Positions 8,591 to 16,963 are shown, counted from the first letter of the stretch. The stretch: DNA of 33,769 nt from Acidobacteriota bacterium (GCA_019236695.1 JAFAIN010000015.1:1-33769); one strand, 5' to 3'. Notes: a model not told the origin generated them from the sequence alone. Program-made: numbers and translations.

Positions 8591-9079
8591 ATGAGCAGGA
8601 AGTCAGGTCATGGGCACGACACCGCGCAATACCGGGCTCCCGCCAACCACTGCTTCGGGTGCGGCCAGGATAATCCGCAAGGGATGCGCCTGCGCTTCCG
8701 GCTCGATGAGGGTCGCAACCGGTTTGTCGGTCGATTTCGAATCCCACACCGGTTCCAGGGTCCGCCCGGGCATGTCCACGGCGGCATTATCGCGACGATA
8801 CTGGACGAGGCGATGGGCAAGGTGAACAAGTTGCGATCGGTGATTGCCCTGACCCGCAGCATGGCAGTTGAATACCTGAAGCCAGTCCCGCTGGGACAGC
8901 CCCTTACGGTGGAAGGTTGGGAGGTGCGGGTCCGCGGCCGCCGGCATAAAAACGCGGCGGAGATACGCAACCAGGATGGCGAAGTTCTGGCCCGCAGCGA
9001 GGGCCTGTTCATAGCGATCGACCCGCAGGCCATGTTCGGCGACCACATCCGCCGGATGTCGCGCAACAGGGGGGCATGA
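8591..9079 (+). CDS. PaaI-type hotdog-fold thioesterase
   Basis: This 162-residue protein has the single hotdog fold of the PaaI/YbgC-like acyl-CoA thioesterases. It opens with [13 protein letters not shown] (Cys21 and Cys24), a segment common in one PaaI subgroup. The active-site stretch [17 protein letters not shown] (about 60-76) supplies the conserved HGG and the acidic residues Asp72/Glu73. The family hydrolyses acyl-CoA thioesters in the cytoplasm, but the acyl group cannot be read from the sequence. The ATG at 8591 is chosen because the conserved domain begins soon after; no good ribosome-binding site is visible. The pdxS gene follows 74 bases later on the same strand. Confidence 0.85.
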   Translation: MSRKSGHGHDTAQYRAPANHCFGCGQDNPQGMRLRFRLDEGRNRFVGRFRIPHRFQGPPGHVHGGIIATILDEAMGKVNKLRSVIALTRSMAVEYLKPVPLGQPLTVEGWEVRVRGRRHKNAAEIRNQDGEVLARSEGLFIAIDPQAMFGDHIRRMSRNRGA

Positions 9080-9153
9080 GCCGTACAGGATGTAGAATTA
9101 AGGTGCTTCCTCGACACCCAACCGGGTATCAGTTCTTGACGGCAGGAGCCTAT

Positions 9154-10098
9154 ATGTCTGAGAGCAATGGCGCAAACGGAACGGGGGGGCTGCGGCTAAA
9201 AACCGGTCTCGCCGAAATGCTGAAGGGCGGCGTGATCATGGACGTCATGAGCCCCGCCCAGGCGCAAGTGGCGGAACAGGCCGGCGCAGCCGCGGTGATG
9301 GCGCTGGAGCGTGTCCCTGCCATCATCCGCTCGGAGGGCGGCGTGGCGCGCATGGCGAACCCGAAAATGATTCGCGAGATCATGAGTACGGTTGCGATTC
9401 CCGTTATGGCCAAGTGCCGCATTGGCCACTTCGCCGAGGCGCAGATCCTGCAGGCTCTTGGGGTCGATTACATTGATGAATCGGAAGTCCTTACCCCGGC
9501 CGACGAAGCCCACCACGTTGACAAGCATGCCTTCCACATTCCCTTTGTGTGCGGCGCGCGGAATCTGGGCGAGGCTCTGAGGCGCATCAGCGAAGGCGCA
9601 GCCATGATCCGCACCAAAGGCGAAGCAGGAACCGGCGATGTGGTGCATGCCGTGAAGCATCTGCGCGCGATCGTGCAGGAGATGAAGATCCTTACGGTGC
9701 TCAAGGAAGAGGAACTGTACGCCCGCGCCAAGGAATTGCAGGCTCCTTATGAGCTGGTGCGCATGGTGGCGCGCATCGGGAAGCTGCCAGTTCCGAATTT
9801 TTCCGCGGGCGGAATTGCCACTCCGGCCGACGCTGCGCTGGTCATGCAACTGGGCGCGGAAGCGGTATTTGTGGGGTCCGGCATCTTCATGAAAGACGGC
9901 GTGACGGCGCTTGACCTGGACCGAGCCGAGGAGCGCGCCTGTGCGGAAGCGCGTGCGCGCGCGATTGTGCGAGCCACGACCCACTACGACGATCCGGCGG
10001 TTCTGCTTGAAGTAAGCGAACAAGTACCGAGTGCCATGAAAGGGCTGGCAGTGGCTGCTCTGGAAGAGAAAGCCATGCTGCAAACCAGAGGGTGGTAG
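9154..10098 (+). CDS. pdxS: Pyridoxal 5'-phosphate synthase subunit PdxS
   Basis: PdxS condenses ribose 5-phosphate, glyceraldehyde 3-phosphate and ammonia to pyridoxal 5'-phosphate in the deoxyxylulose-independent route. The 314-residue length is slightly above the usual 290-300 because of a short N-terminal extension. Conserved features are Asp30 in GGVIMDV, Lys87 in 'VMAKCRIGH' (the Schiff-base lysine, Lys81 in Bacillus), Lys155 in 'RTKGEAGTG' (the second lysine, Lys149), and the phosphate loop '[22 protein letters not shown]'. The ATG at 9154 has AGGAG five bases upstream. pdxT follows after 55 bases, so the two form an operon encoding one complex of 12 PdxS and 12 PdxT. Confidence 0.97.
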   Translation: MSESNGANGTGGLRLKTGLAEMLKGGVIMDVMSPAQAQVAEQAGAAAVMALERVPAIIRSEGGVARMANPKMIREIMSTVAIPVMAKCRIGHFAEAQILQALGVDYIDESEVLTPADEAHHVDKHAFHIPFVCGARNLGEALRRISEGAAMIRTKGEAGTGDVVHAVKHLRAIVQEMKILTVLKEEELYARAKELQAPYELVRMVARIGKLPVPNFSAGGIATPADAALVMQLGAEAVFVGSGIFMKDGVTALDLDRAEERACAEARARAIVRATTHYDDPAVLLEVSEQVPSAMKGLAVAALEEKAMLQTRGW

Positions 10099-10153
10099 CC
10101 TGCCGCACACTGGCACGCGGTGTTCGCGTTCTGTTTGTGTTCCCCGTGAATTC

Positions 10154-10717
10154 ATGAAGGTAGGCGTCCTCGCATTGCAGGGTGATTTCGATGCGCACCG
10201 CCGGCGACTGCAGGAGCTTGGCGCCAGCGCCACGCTGGTTCGCAAGCCCGCGCAACTGGATGAAGTTGAGGCGCTGGTCATTCCAGGCGGGGAATCAAGC
10301 ACACTCCTATGGCACCTGGAACAGCATGGATTCTTCCATCGGCTGGCCGAGTTCGTCCGAGCCCGCCCAACGTTTGGAACCTGTGCCGGAGCCATCCTGC
10401 TGGCGTCGGAGGTTGCCAATCCGCCACAAAAGAGCCTCGGTGCAATGAACATTTCGGTGGAGCGCAATGCCTACGGGCGGCAGATCAACAGCTTCATCGG
10501 CGGGGTGCATTGGACGCGAGGGGGCGATCCGCTTGAGGCGGTTTTCATCCGTGCCCCCCGGATCACCAGCGTCGGCGAAGGTGTGGAAGTTCTGGCGAGC
10601 GAGGGAAGTCACCCGGTTCTGGTTCAGCAAGGGCACCTGATGGCTGCCACATTCCATCCTGAACTCTCAGCCGATAAACGAGTGCATGCAGCCTTCCTGG
10701 AACTGATCGGCCCCTGA
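10154..10717 (+). CDS. pdxT: Pyridoxal 5'-phosphate synthase glutaminase subunit PdxT
   Basis: This is a 187-residue class I glutamine amidotransferase that frees ammonia from glutamine and passes it to PdxS. It shows the family GGESST loop (45-50), the nucleophile Cys77 in GTCAGAILLA and the catalytic pair His168/Glu170 in FHPELS. Length and motif order are standard. It is cytoplasmic, encoded directly downstream of its partner and in the same orientation. Confidence 0.97.
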   Translation: MKVGVLALQGDFDAHRRRLQELGASATLVRKPAQLDEVEALVIPGGESSTLLWHLEQHGFFHRLAEFVRARPTFGTCAGAILLASEVANPPQKSLGAMNISVERNAYGRQINSFIGGVHWTRGGDPLEAVFIRAPRITSVGEGVEVLASEGSHPVLVQQGHLMAATFHPELSADKRVHAAFLELIGP

Positions 10718-10771
10718 TCGGTTCGCAGAAATCTCGTTGCACTCCGCTGAAAACCCCCGTACCTTCTCCGC

Positions 10772-11500
10772 ATGCAACTTGAACGCGAAGTCCGGATCCT
10801 GAAGCTTTATTCGCTTCTGCTCACGCTCGCCGTGGTGGTGTTTGCGGTCGCGGCATTTCAAACCGCTCCCGCTCGCGGGCGTTTCACCGAGCTCGATGTC
10901 GAGCGCCTGAACCTGATCGAGCCCGATGGCAAGCTCGATATGGTGATCTCGGATGTAGCGCACTTCCCTGACCCGATTGTGGGCGGCAAATCGTTCAAGC
11001 GGCAGGGCGCCGCGAGCCCGGGAATGATTTTTTACAATCAACAGGGGGATGAGGATGGCGGCCTGACCTACGACGGCCGTAAAACCGCAAACGGCACCAT
11101 GGCGAGCGGCGCTCTCCTTTTCGATCAGTTCAACCAGGATCAAACCGTGGGCATTATGTACGGCGAGGAGAACGGAAAACGCGACGCCGCATTCCATGTA
11201 TGGGAGCGGCCCGACACTCCGATTCCCGAGATCATGCCCAAGATTGAGGCCGCACGCCGGCTGCCGCCCGGCCCTGAGCGCCAGCGCGCAATCACTGCGT
11301 TGCGGGAGGCGGGGCTGCTCGGCGCACAGCGCGTGTACCTCGGCAAGAACAGTGATCGCGCCGCCAGCCTGGTTTTAAGCGATGCCAAGGGCCAGGTGCG
11401 AATTCGCATGAAGGTAGAAGCGAGCGGCGACGCCCGACTCGAATTCCTGGATGAGAAGGGCACGGTTCAGCAGGCTTTCCCTGCGCCGACAAAGCCGTAG
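10772..11500 (+). CDS. Membrane-anchored protein of unknown function
   Basis: This 242-residue protein has a short charged N-terminus, one hydrophobic helix (about 12-30) and an extracytoplasmic or cytoplasmic domain rich in beta-strand. Two similar strand pairs, 'LNLIEPDGKLDMVISD' near residue 46 and 'SLVLSDAKGQVRIRM' near 200, both follow an 'x-D-x-x-G' pattern and may be ends of a repeat. I recall similar proteins in Acidobacteria, but no function is known. It starts 54 bases after pdxT on the same strand. No ribosome-binding site is evident at this ATG, so the start is tentative. Confidence 0.65.
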   Translation: MQLEREVRILKLYSLLLTLAVVVFAVAAFQTAPARGRFTELDVERLNLIEPDGKLDMVISDVAHFPDPIVGGKSFKRQGAASPGMIFYNQQGDEDGGLTYDGRKTANGTMASGALLFDQFNQDQTVGIMYGEENGKRDAAFHVWERPDTPIPEIMPKIEAARRLPPGPERQRAITALREAGLLGAQRVYLGKNSDRAASLVLSDAKGQVRIRMKVEASGDARLEFLDEKGTVQQAFPAPTKP

Positions 11501-11596
11501 CTGAAAAATGGCGGGGCAGGTTATCCCGGAGACGCGCCTTGCTGCCGCTGCCGGATGCGGTTCCCTGCTCCATAACTCTTAATTGCTTAAAACCAT

Positions 11597-11626
11597 TTGC
11601 GCTTTTGCTCGGGCGTGTTTTAGACT
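11597..11626 (+). promoter_or_regulatory. Possible promoter of the cox operon
   Basis: TTGCGC (11597-11602), an 18-base spacer, then TAGACT (11621-11626), in a locally AT-richer part of the 212-base gap before the subunit II gene. Both boxes are imperfect. The leader to the subunit II ATG would be about 80 bases. Confidence 0.35.
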
Positions 11627-11712
11627 GCGTCTCTTCTGGTCTGGCATGAAATACAGCGCTTGGTGCCGGATGGCGGAGGGTTCTCGTTAAATCCGATTGA
11701 AGGGGCGTGAGC

Positions 11713-12633
11713 ATGGGCCTGGCGCTCTTGCTGGTTGTCTGGCTGATCACGTTTGTAAGCACTTACTTCTTCATTGCTCACCCGTCATGGATGTGGCTGC
11801 CTCCAGTGGCAACCACTTACGGTCCGCAGATCGACTCCCAATTCACCTACACTTATATTGCGATGGGAATCGTGTTCGTGGCGGCGCAGGTGGCGCTGGG
11901 CTTATTTGCCTGGAAGTATCGCGACCGCGGACATGCCGCGGCCTATTACAGCCACGGCAACATACGCCTGGAGGCGGTCTGGACAATCCTGACGGCCATC
12001 CTCTTTGTGGGCCTGAACCTGATGGGCCAGCACATCTGGGCGCAGGCTCGATTCCAGGGACCGTCGCCCGGCTCAGAGCAGGTGGAAATAACCGGAATGC
12101 AGTTCCAGTGGTATTTCCGCTACCCCGGCAGCGACGGCAAGTACGGCCGCACGCTGGCCAAACTGGAGGACCCCTCCACGGGCAATGCGCTCGGCATCGA
12201 TCCCGACGATCCCGCTGCCAAAGACGACATTGTTTCGAGCACGCTGGTGCTGCCGGTAAATCGCGAACTCGACGTTACGCTGAAAGCGCTGGATGTGATT
12301 CACGATTTCTTTGTCCCGGAATTCCGCTTCAAACAGGATGCGGTTCCCGGGCTGCTGATCCACATGCACTTCACTCCCAACCGGATCGGCGACTATGAAA
12401 TCGATTGCGCCGAACTCTGCGGCTCCGGGCACTACAAAATGCGTGCCGGGGTGAAAGTTGTTTCCGAGGCGGACTACCAGGCGTTCCTCAAGGCGCCGCA
12501 GCAGTGGCTCACCGAACATCCCTGGAATGGCCCGATGTCGCGGGGCCTTATGCAGGAATCGGAGGCGAAGCCGCCTGCGCCCGCATTGCAGCTCGCCATG
12601 CGCCACCATCAATCCCAGGCGGAGAACCATTAA
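11713..12633 (+). CDS. coxB: Cytochrome c oxidase subunit II
   Basis: This 306-residue subunit carries the CuA centre, which accepts electrons from cytochrome c. It has an N-terminal hydrophobic segment (about 1-22), two further helices (about 47-67 and 88-106), and then a periplasmic cupredoxin domain. The CuA ligands are all present: His197, Cys232, Glu234, Cys236, His240 and Met243 (CAELCGSGHYKM). The aromatic 'FQWYFRYPG' segment at 131-139 is the usual electron-entry region. No haem c motif (CxxCH) follows, so it is not a caa3 type. I use ATG 11713, which has AAGGGG seven bases upstream; the GTG at 11707 sits too close to that site. Its stop overlaps the subunit I start (TAATG), which implies translational coupling. 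Confidence 0.96.
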   Translation: MGLALLLVVWLITFVSTYFFIAHPSWMWLPPVATTYGPQIDSQFTYTYIAMGIVFVAAQVALGLFAWKYRDRGHAAAYYSHGNIRLEAVWTILTAILFVGLNLMGQHIWAQARFQGPSPGSEQVEITGMQFQWYFRYPGSDGKYGRTLAKLEDPSTGNALGIDPDDPAAKDDIVSSTLVLPVNRELDVTLKALDVIHDFFVPEFRFKQDAVPGLLIHMHFTPNRIGDYEIDCAELCGSGHYKMRAGVKVVSEADYQAFLKAPQQWLTEHPWNGPMSRGLMQESEAKPPAPALQLAMRHHQSQAENH

Positions 12634-14423
12634 TGGGCAACGTGCAGAACACGCCCCACCGGGCTGACGTAGGGGTGGTCGATTCCAGCGTTCAGCATGC
12701 CGCGCACGCGCATGCGGCGCCCACAGGTTTTATTCGCAAGTACATATTCAGCCTCGACCATAAGGTGATCGGGCTGCAATATTACTTTCTTGCTTTGGCC
12801 TCTGTGTTCACCGGCCTGATTCTTTCGGTGCTGATGCGCATTCACCTGGTGTGGCCGGAGTGGGCGATTCCCGGCATCGGAATCATCAAGGACGAGCAGT
12901 ACCTCGGGCTGCTGACGCTGCACGGCACGTTCATGGTCTTCTTCGTATTGACCACGGCCCCGCAGAGCGGATTCGGCAACTATTTTCTTCCCATTCAGAT
13001 TGGCGCCGCTGACATGGCCTTTCCCGTCCTGAACATGCTTTCATTCTGGACGACATTCGCTGCCTTCATCGTGATGCTGGGCGCGTTCTTCACGGTAATG
13101 CCGATTGCGGGCTGGACTTCTTACCCCACGCTCAGCGCTCTGCCGAATGCGGGAAGCCTGCCGTGGGGGCAGGACTTATGGCTCCTCAGCATTGCGCTGT
13201 TTTGCGCCGCATCGCTGATGGGCGCGCTGAATTTCATTACCACAACTCTTGACCTGCGCTGCAAAGGCATGTCGCTGTGGCGAATGCCCCTCACCTGCTG
13301 GACATGGTTCGTCACTGCCATCCTGGGCCTGCTGGCGTTCGGGGTTCTTCTCTCCGGCGGGCTTCTGCTGCTGCTCGACCGCAATGCCGGAACCAGCTTC
13401 TTTGTACCCGGCGGGCTGGTGGTGAACGGCGTCCAGCAACGCCATGAAGGCGGATCGCCACTGCTATGGCAGCACCTTTTCTGGTTTTTTGGGCATCCTG
13501 AGGTGTACATCGCCATCCTGCCGGGCATGGGCGTGGCCTCGCAGTTGCTCTCCACGTTTTCGCGCAAGCCGATTTTCGGTTACCGGGCCATGGTTTTCGC
13601 CGTCATGGCCATCGGCCTGCTCGGCTTTATGGTGTGGGGCCACCATATGTTCATGAGCGGCATGAGCCCATACACGGCATTTGCCTTCTCGCTCATGACT
13701 ATGGCGATCGGCGTGCCCTCCGCCATCAAGACGTTTAACTGGCTGGGTACGATGTGGCGCGGCAAGATCCGCTTCTACACGCCCATGCTGTTTGCCATCG
13801 GCTTCGTTTCCCTGTTTGTCTCCGGGGGCTTGAGCGGGCCATTCCTGGCGCAGCCCACTCTCGATATCCCTCTGCACGACACGTTCTTCGTTGTGGCGCA
13901 TTTTCACCTGATCATGGGCGTGGCCGCCATCTTCGGCATCTTCGCGGCGACTTACTACTGGTTTCCCAAGATGTTCGGCCGCATGATGAGCGAGAGCCTG
14001 GGGCGGCTGCATTTCTGGTTCACTTTTGTCGGAACTTACGCCATCTTCATGCCGATGCATTATGAGGGCATGGCGGGGCGGCCGCGCCGTTACGGTTCCA
14101 TGGTGGTGGCCGGCGGCCTGTTCAACCGGCTCGCCGCGCTGATGCCGCTGGAGAAATTTATCAGCATCGCTGCGTTCGTGACGGCCGCCGCCCAGCTTAT
14201 TTTCGTCATCAACCTGTTCTGGAGCATGAAGAAAGGCGAGAAGGCCCCGGTGAACCCGTGGGAGGCCACCACCCTGGAGTGGACCATTCCCTCCCCGCCG
14301 CCGCACGACAATTTCGCCGGCAATACTCCGGTCGTAAACCACGGCCCGTACGAATACTCGGTGCCGGGAGTTGAGCGCGACTACGTCATGCAGACGGATC
14401 CGGCGTCGGTGCACGCGCACTAG
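12633..14423 (+). CDS. coxA: Cytochrome c oxidase subunit I (A1-type haem-copper oxidase)
   Basis: This is the 596-residue catalytic subunit that reduces O2 and pumps protons. Low-spin haem ligands are His97 and His425, the haem a3 ligand is His423, and CuB is held by His288, His337 and His338. Tyr292 in HPEVY is the residue cross-linked to His288. Glu290 in the same motif is the D-channel glutamate that marks family A1. The D-channel Asp127 (GAADMAFP) and K-channel Lys366 (SAIKTFNW) are present, so proton pumping is expected. The 30-residue N-terminus is His/Ala-rich. GGAGA seven bases upstream of ATG 12633 supports the start. It follows subunit II with a 1-base overlap. Confidence 0.97.
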   Translation: MGNVQNTPHRADVGVVDSSVQHAAHAHAAPTGFIRKYIFSLDHKVIGLQYYFLALASVFTGLILSVLMRIHLVWPEWAIPGIGIIKDEQYLGLLTLHGTFMVFFVLTTAPQSGFGNYFLPIQIGAADMAFPVLNMLSFWTTFAAFIVMLGAFFTVMPIAGWTSYPTLSALPNAGSLPWGQDLWLLSIALFCAASLMGALNFITTTLDLRCKGMSLWRMPLTCWTWFVTAILGLLAFGVLLSGGLLLLLDRNAGTSFFVPGGLVVNGVQQRHEGGSPLLWQHLFWFFGHPEVYIAILPGMGVASQLLSTFSRKPIFGYRAMVFAVMAIGLLGFMVWGHHMFMSGMSPYTAFAFSLMTMAIGVPSAIKTFNWLGTMWRGKIRFYTPMLFAIGFVSLFVSGGLSGPFLAQPTLDIPLHDTFFVVAHFHLIMGVAAIFGIFAATYYWFPKMFGRMMSESLGRLHFWFTFVGTYAIFMPMHYEGMAGRPRRYGSMVVAGGLFNRLAALMPLEKFISIAAFVTAAAQLIFVINLFWSMKKGEKAPVNPWEATTLEWTIPSPPPHDNFAGNTPVVNHGPYEYSVPGVERDYVMQTDPASVHAH

Positions 14424-14446
14424 CAACCATTGGCAGAGTTTTTTAT

Positions 14447-15178
14447 ATGGGAACCTTGAGACAATCCGTTGGCGGATCAGGCCGCGGGGACAACTTCCGG
14501 GAAGGCGGAGGGGGCGGTGAGCGCTACCGGCCGGGCCGCTATGAGCCCGCGGGCTACTATGAGCGGCTACGCCGGTATCGCCTTGCGGTGGCGGTGCTGC
14601 TGCTTTCCGTAATCATGATTTTTGTCGCCCTTACGAGCGCGTACATCGTTCGCGCTGGCATGGGCACTTACGACACGGTAACGCATTCGTACGTCTATGA
14701 CTGGAAGCCGGTGCAGCTTCCGAACGAACTGCTGCTGCTGAACACGCTGGTGCTGGTGCTGAGCAGCGGTACGCTGGAAATGGCGCGGCGCAACCTGAAT
14801 GCGCGAGCGGTTACGGCGGGCCTGACGGGACTGCCGGGCGTAGCCGTGGAGCCCGAGCGCTCGGCGCCGTGGCTCGGCATTACGCTGGTGCTCGGAATGG
14901 CATTTCTTGCGGGCCAGTTCTTGGCGTGGCGAGAGTTGCGCTCGCAGGGCATGTTCCTGGCCACCAATCCGAGCAGCTCATTTTTTTATGTTCTAACCGG
15001 GGCTCACGCCGCGCACCTTATCGGCGGCCTGGTGGCATTGTTCTACGCCGCTTTCGCAACGGTGTTCGGCAAGTCGCTCGCAACCCGCCGCATTGTGGTC
15101 GATGCTGCCGGGTGGTACTGGCATTTTATGGGGGCCTTGTGGATTTACATTTTTGCGCTATTGCACTTCGGAAAATAA
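14447..15178 (+). CDS. Haem-copper oxidase subunit III-like protein with glycine-rich N-terminus
   Basis: This 243-residue protein has five predicted helices (about 46-69, 94-110, 142-161, 180-206 and 222-240). The layout and the ending 'GWYWHFMGALWIYIFALLHFG' match subunit III/CyoC proteins. It has the helix-III Glu in 'AWREL' (Glu163) and the histidines of 'TGAHAAHLIGG'. The usual 'WHFVDxVW' aspartate is replaced here by Gly. The first 40 residues are hydrophilic and rich in Gly and Arg, which is unusual for the family. A second, different subunit III gene follows, so this is one of a pair. It lies 23 bases after subunit I. Subunit III stabilises the catalytic core in the membrane. Confidence 0.85.
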   Translation: MGTLRQSVGGSGRGDNFREGGGGGERYRPGRYEPAGYYERLRRYRLAVAVLLLSVIMIFVALTSAYIVRAGMGTYDTVTHSYVYDWKPVQLPNELLLLNTLVLVLSSGTLEMARRNLNARAVTAGLTGLPGVAVEPERSAPWLGITLVLGMAFLAGQFLAWRELRSQGMFLATNPSSSFFYVLTGAHAAHLIGGLVALFYAAFATVFGKSLATRRIVVDAAGWYWHFMGALWIYIFALLHFGK

Positions 15179-15181
15179 GTG

Positions 15182-15312
15182 TTCACAGCGGAGGCGCGGA
15201 GCCGAGCAATGCAAGGGCGAAAATGCAAAATGCACAAAGGCAATAGAAAGAAAGTTGCTAAAGAATTTTGTATTGGAATAGATTTCGCTTTTCGGTGTCT
15301 CTGTTGTGAGAA
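15182..15312. repeat. Degenerate palindromic intergenic element
   Basis: The 152-base gap between the two subunit III genes is AT-richer than its surroundings and begins and ends with imperfect inverted copies of a TTCAC...GGAG..CGGAG motif (15182-15201; reverse complement at 15291-15312, which reads TTCTCACAACAGAGACACCG). The right arm closely resembles the 'CACGGAGACACGGAG' palindromic intergenic repeats I recall from many environmental bacteria. A 7-base tandem (AAAATGC twice) lies between the arms. No coding potential is seen. The subunit III ribosome-binding site follows it. Confidence 0.5.
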
Positions 15313-15330
15313 ACAACTGGTGAGGACCTG

Positions 15331-16128
15331 ATGGCTGATGCAGTCGTGGTTCATCCTGGGGCTGAGGCCTACGAGCCTTCGTGGTTTCGCACGTACTCCA
15401 AGAAGATCGGGATGTGGCTGTTCCTGCTTTCCGATTCGCTGACGTTTGGCGCATTGCTGTTCGCCTATAGCTACAACCGGCTCTCCACCCCCGGCTGGCC
15501 AACGCCATTTCACGTGGAGAGCATTCGCAATGCCAGCATCATGACGGGATTCCTGCTTACCAGTTCCCTAACCATGGTGCTGGCTGTGCTGGCCTCGAGC
15601 CGCGGCGACCGTGCCTGGACGCGCAACTGGCTGCTGGCGACGATGGCGTTTGGAGCGGGGTTCGTGCTGCTGCACGCGGCAGAGTGGAACAAACTGATCG
15701 GCGAGGGCTTGCGTTGGCCTCTCTTTCAGACGCTTTTTGACCTGCAGCCCGGAACAAATCCAGAGTACGTGGCAGCGACCCGCAATTTTCCGCAATTCGG
15801 GGGGACATTTTTCGCCTTGACCGGCATGCATATGCTGCACGTCACCATCGGCATTATCTATCTCGGAGCGGTGGCGCTGCGCAAAATGTGGCTGCCGATT
15901 CTCGGGGTTCTGGCCATTCTGTGCTGGTGGGCGCCCGGACCGTTCCATTACGGCTTCTACGTGCTTCTATTCGGGCTCGCCATCTGCGCCATTGTCCTGC
16001 TCCTGAAGCCCATGGACTATACGGATCACGACATCGAAGTCAGCGGGCTTTACTGGCATTTTGTCGACCTGGTGTGGATGTTCATCTTCCCGCTGGTGTA
16101 CCTGATGTCAACCAGGATTTCGAGCTAA
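15331..16128 (+). CDS. coxC: Cytochrome c oxidase subunit III with an extra two-helix insertion
   Basis: This 265-residue subunit III begins with the standard first three helices, including 'KIGMWLFLLSDSLTFGALLFAY' split over residues 25-46 and the conserved Glu118 in 'LLHAAEW'. Helix four contains 'GMHMLHVTIGIIYLG' (165-179), and the protein ends with the family signature 'GLYWHFVDLVWMFIFPLVYL' (239-258). Between these, where relatives have a short loop, there are about 50 additional residues (about 185-235) with two more hydrophobic stretches (187-200 and 208-225). GAGG five bases upstream supports ATG 15331. It is part of the cox operon and follows the other subunit III-like gene after 152 bases. 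Confidence 0.92.
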   Translation: MADAVVVHPGAEAYEPSWFRTYSKKIGMWLFLLSDSLTFGALLFAYSYNRLSTPGWPTPFHVESIRNASIMTGFLLTSSLTMVLAVLASSRGDRAWTRNWLLATMAFGAGFVLLHAAEWNKLIGEGLRWPLFQTLFDLQPGTNPEYVAATRNFPQFGGTFFALTGMHMLHVTIGIIYLGAVALRKMWLPILGVLAILCWWAPGPFHYGFYVLLFGLAICAIVLLLKPMDYTDHDIEVSGLYWHFVDLVWMFIFPLVYLMSTRISS

Positions 16129-16151
16129 GGCAAGATAATGTGGAGAACACA

Positions 16152-16487
16152 ATGACTCATCCGGCCGGCGATGTCGTAACCGCAGGGCACGTGCAGCAAA
16201 CAAAGGCTCAGTTTTACTGGGTTTGGATCGCGCTGCTGGTCATCACGGTCGTGGAGATCGCCCTCGCTTATAACCAGGTGTTTACGCCCGGGCGCATGCT
16301 GAGCGTTCTGCTGGTGCTTTCGATCATTAAGTCGGCGCTCATCATCGGCTATTTCATGCATCTGAAATTCGAGGCACAGCGCATGAAGTGGATGCTGATG
16401 GTTTCGGTGTGTTTCTGCCTGGCGCTGATGGCCGTGTTCTTCGCCGACGCCCAGCGCATTCTGACCCTGGGATGGAAGGGACATTGA
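16152..16487 (+). CDS. Cytochrome c oxidase subunit IV (prokaryotic type)
   Basis: This 111-residue protein has three helices (about 22-43, 48-68 and 80-98), the usual shape of the small CyoD/CtaF-like subunit IV. The segment 'IIKSALIIGYFMHLKFE' in the second helix is the family hallmark. It supports assembly and stability of the oxidase core, and it sits last among the structural genes. GGAG six bases before ATG 16152 supports the start. Its 3' end overlaps the next small gene. Confidence 0.9.
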   Translation: MTHPAGDVVTAGHVQQTKAQFYWVWIALLVITVVEIALAYNQVFTPGRMLSVLLVLSIIKSALIIGYFMHLKFEAQRMKWMLMVSVCFCLALMAVFFADAQRILTLGWKGH

Positions 16488-16708
16488 CACTGTTTCGCCG
16501 TATGGCCGCTTCCCTGCTCCTGCTGGCCGGCTCGCTGCCGGCTGGGGCGCAGTGTGCCCTCTGCTACGAATCAGCGTCGCAAGCCGGGCAGCGCTCGCAG
16601 CGCGCGCTCACGCATGCAGTGATCCTGCTCCTCGTTCCACCGGTTACGATGATGATTGGGCTGGTGGGCGTAGCATTCCGGTACGGCCGCAAGCGCGACG
16701 AGGAGTAA
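16472..16708 (+). CDS. Small exported/membrane CxxC protein at the end of the cox operon
   Basis: This short protein (78 residues from ATG 16472) has a signal-peptide-like start (Arg-Arg, then a Leu-rich core) cut probably near 'AGA-QCALC'. A CxxC pair (CALC) follows at once, and then one transmembrane helix with a basic, acidic-ended tail. Gln before the first Cys argues against a lipoprotein. Similar small proteins follow oxidase operons in related bacteria as I recall, but I know no function; a redox or copper-handling role is only inference. Other possible starts are TTG 16484 and ATG 16502. The chosen start overlaps subunit IV by 16 bases. It converges with the zinc-ribbon gene, six bases apart. 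Confidence 0.7.
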   Translation: MEGTLTLFRRMAASLLLLAGSLPAGAQCALCYESASQAGQRSQRALTHAVILLLVPPVTMMIGLVGVAFRYGRKRDEE

Positions 16709-16714
16709 CCGGCA

Positions 16715-16963
16715 TCATTTCCGCCGTTTTTTCGGCTTCTCCGCCGATGGCATGGAGCCCATCACGCTGGCCAGCACGTGATCGAAGGCCTGCTTCGCCG
16801 ACATCTCTTTTTTGCCGCCGCGATTTTTGCGGTAGGTGTGCTCGTAATCGCAGGTGCGGCAGCGTACCCGGGCGGCCTGTTCCCCGCTGATCGAGACCAC
16901 CGAGTGATCCATGACGCGCCTGCAGCGCGAGCAGTAGTCATCCGTGTAATCGCCAAGTCGCAT
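16715..16963 (-). CDS. Small zinc-ribbon protein, unknown function
   Basis: This 82-residue protein has four cysteines as two CxxC knuckles (Cys11/Cys14 and Cys35/Cys38), a clear zinc-ribbon layout. The second is followed by 'DYEHTYRKNRGGKK', and the protein ends in a lysine/arginine-rich tail (KPKKRRK). It might bind nucleic acid, but that is inference from charge. The ATG at 16963 lies just before the conserved part; a longer open frame upstream runs antisense to thymidylate kinase and is not believable. It diverges from tmk across a 72-base gap that holds a perfect dyad. Confidence 0.75.
   Translation of the reverse strand: MRLGDYTDDYCSRCRRVMDHSVVSISGEQAARVRCRTCDYEHTYRKNRGGKKEMSAKQAFDHVLASVMGSMPSAEKPKKRRK

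Noticed and set aside
9093-9098. TAGAAT as a -10 box for pdxS
   Set aside because: No -35 match at a proper distance, and TTGACG at 9136 lies too close to the start codon.
9196-10467. A 423-codon minus-strand frame across pdxS and pdxT
   Set aside because: It is antisense to two enzymes with complete active sites and has no domain of its own.
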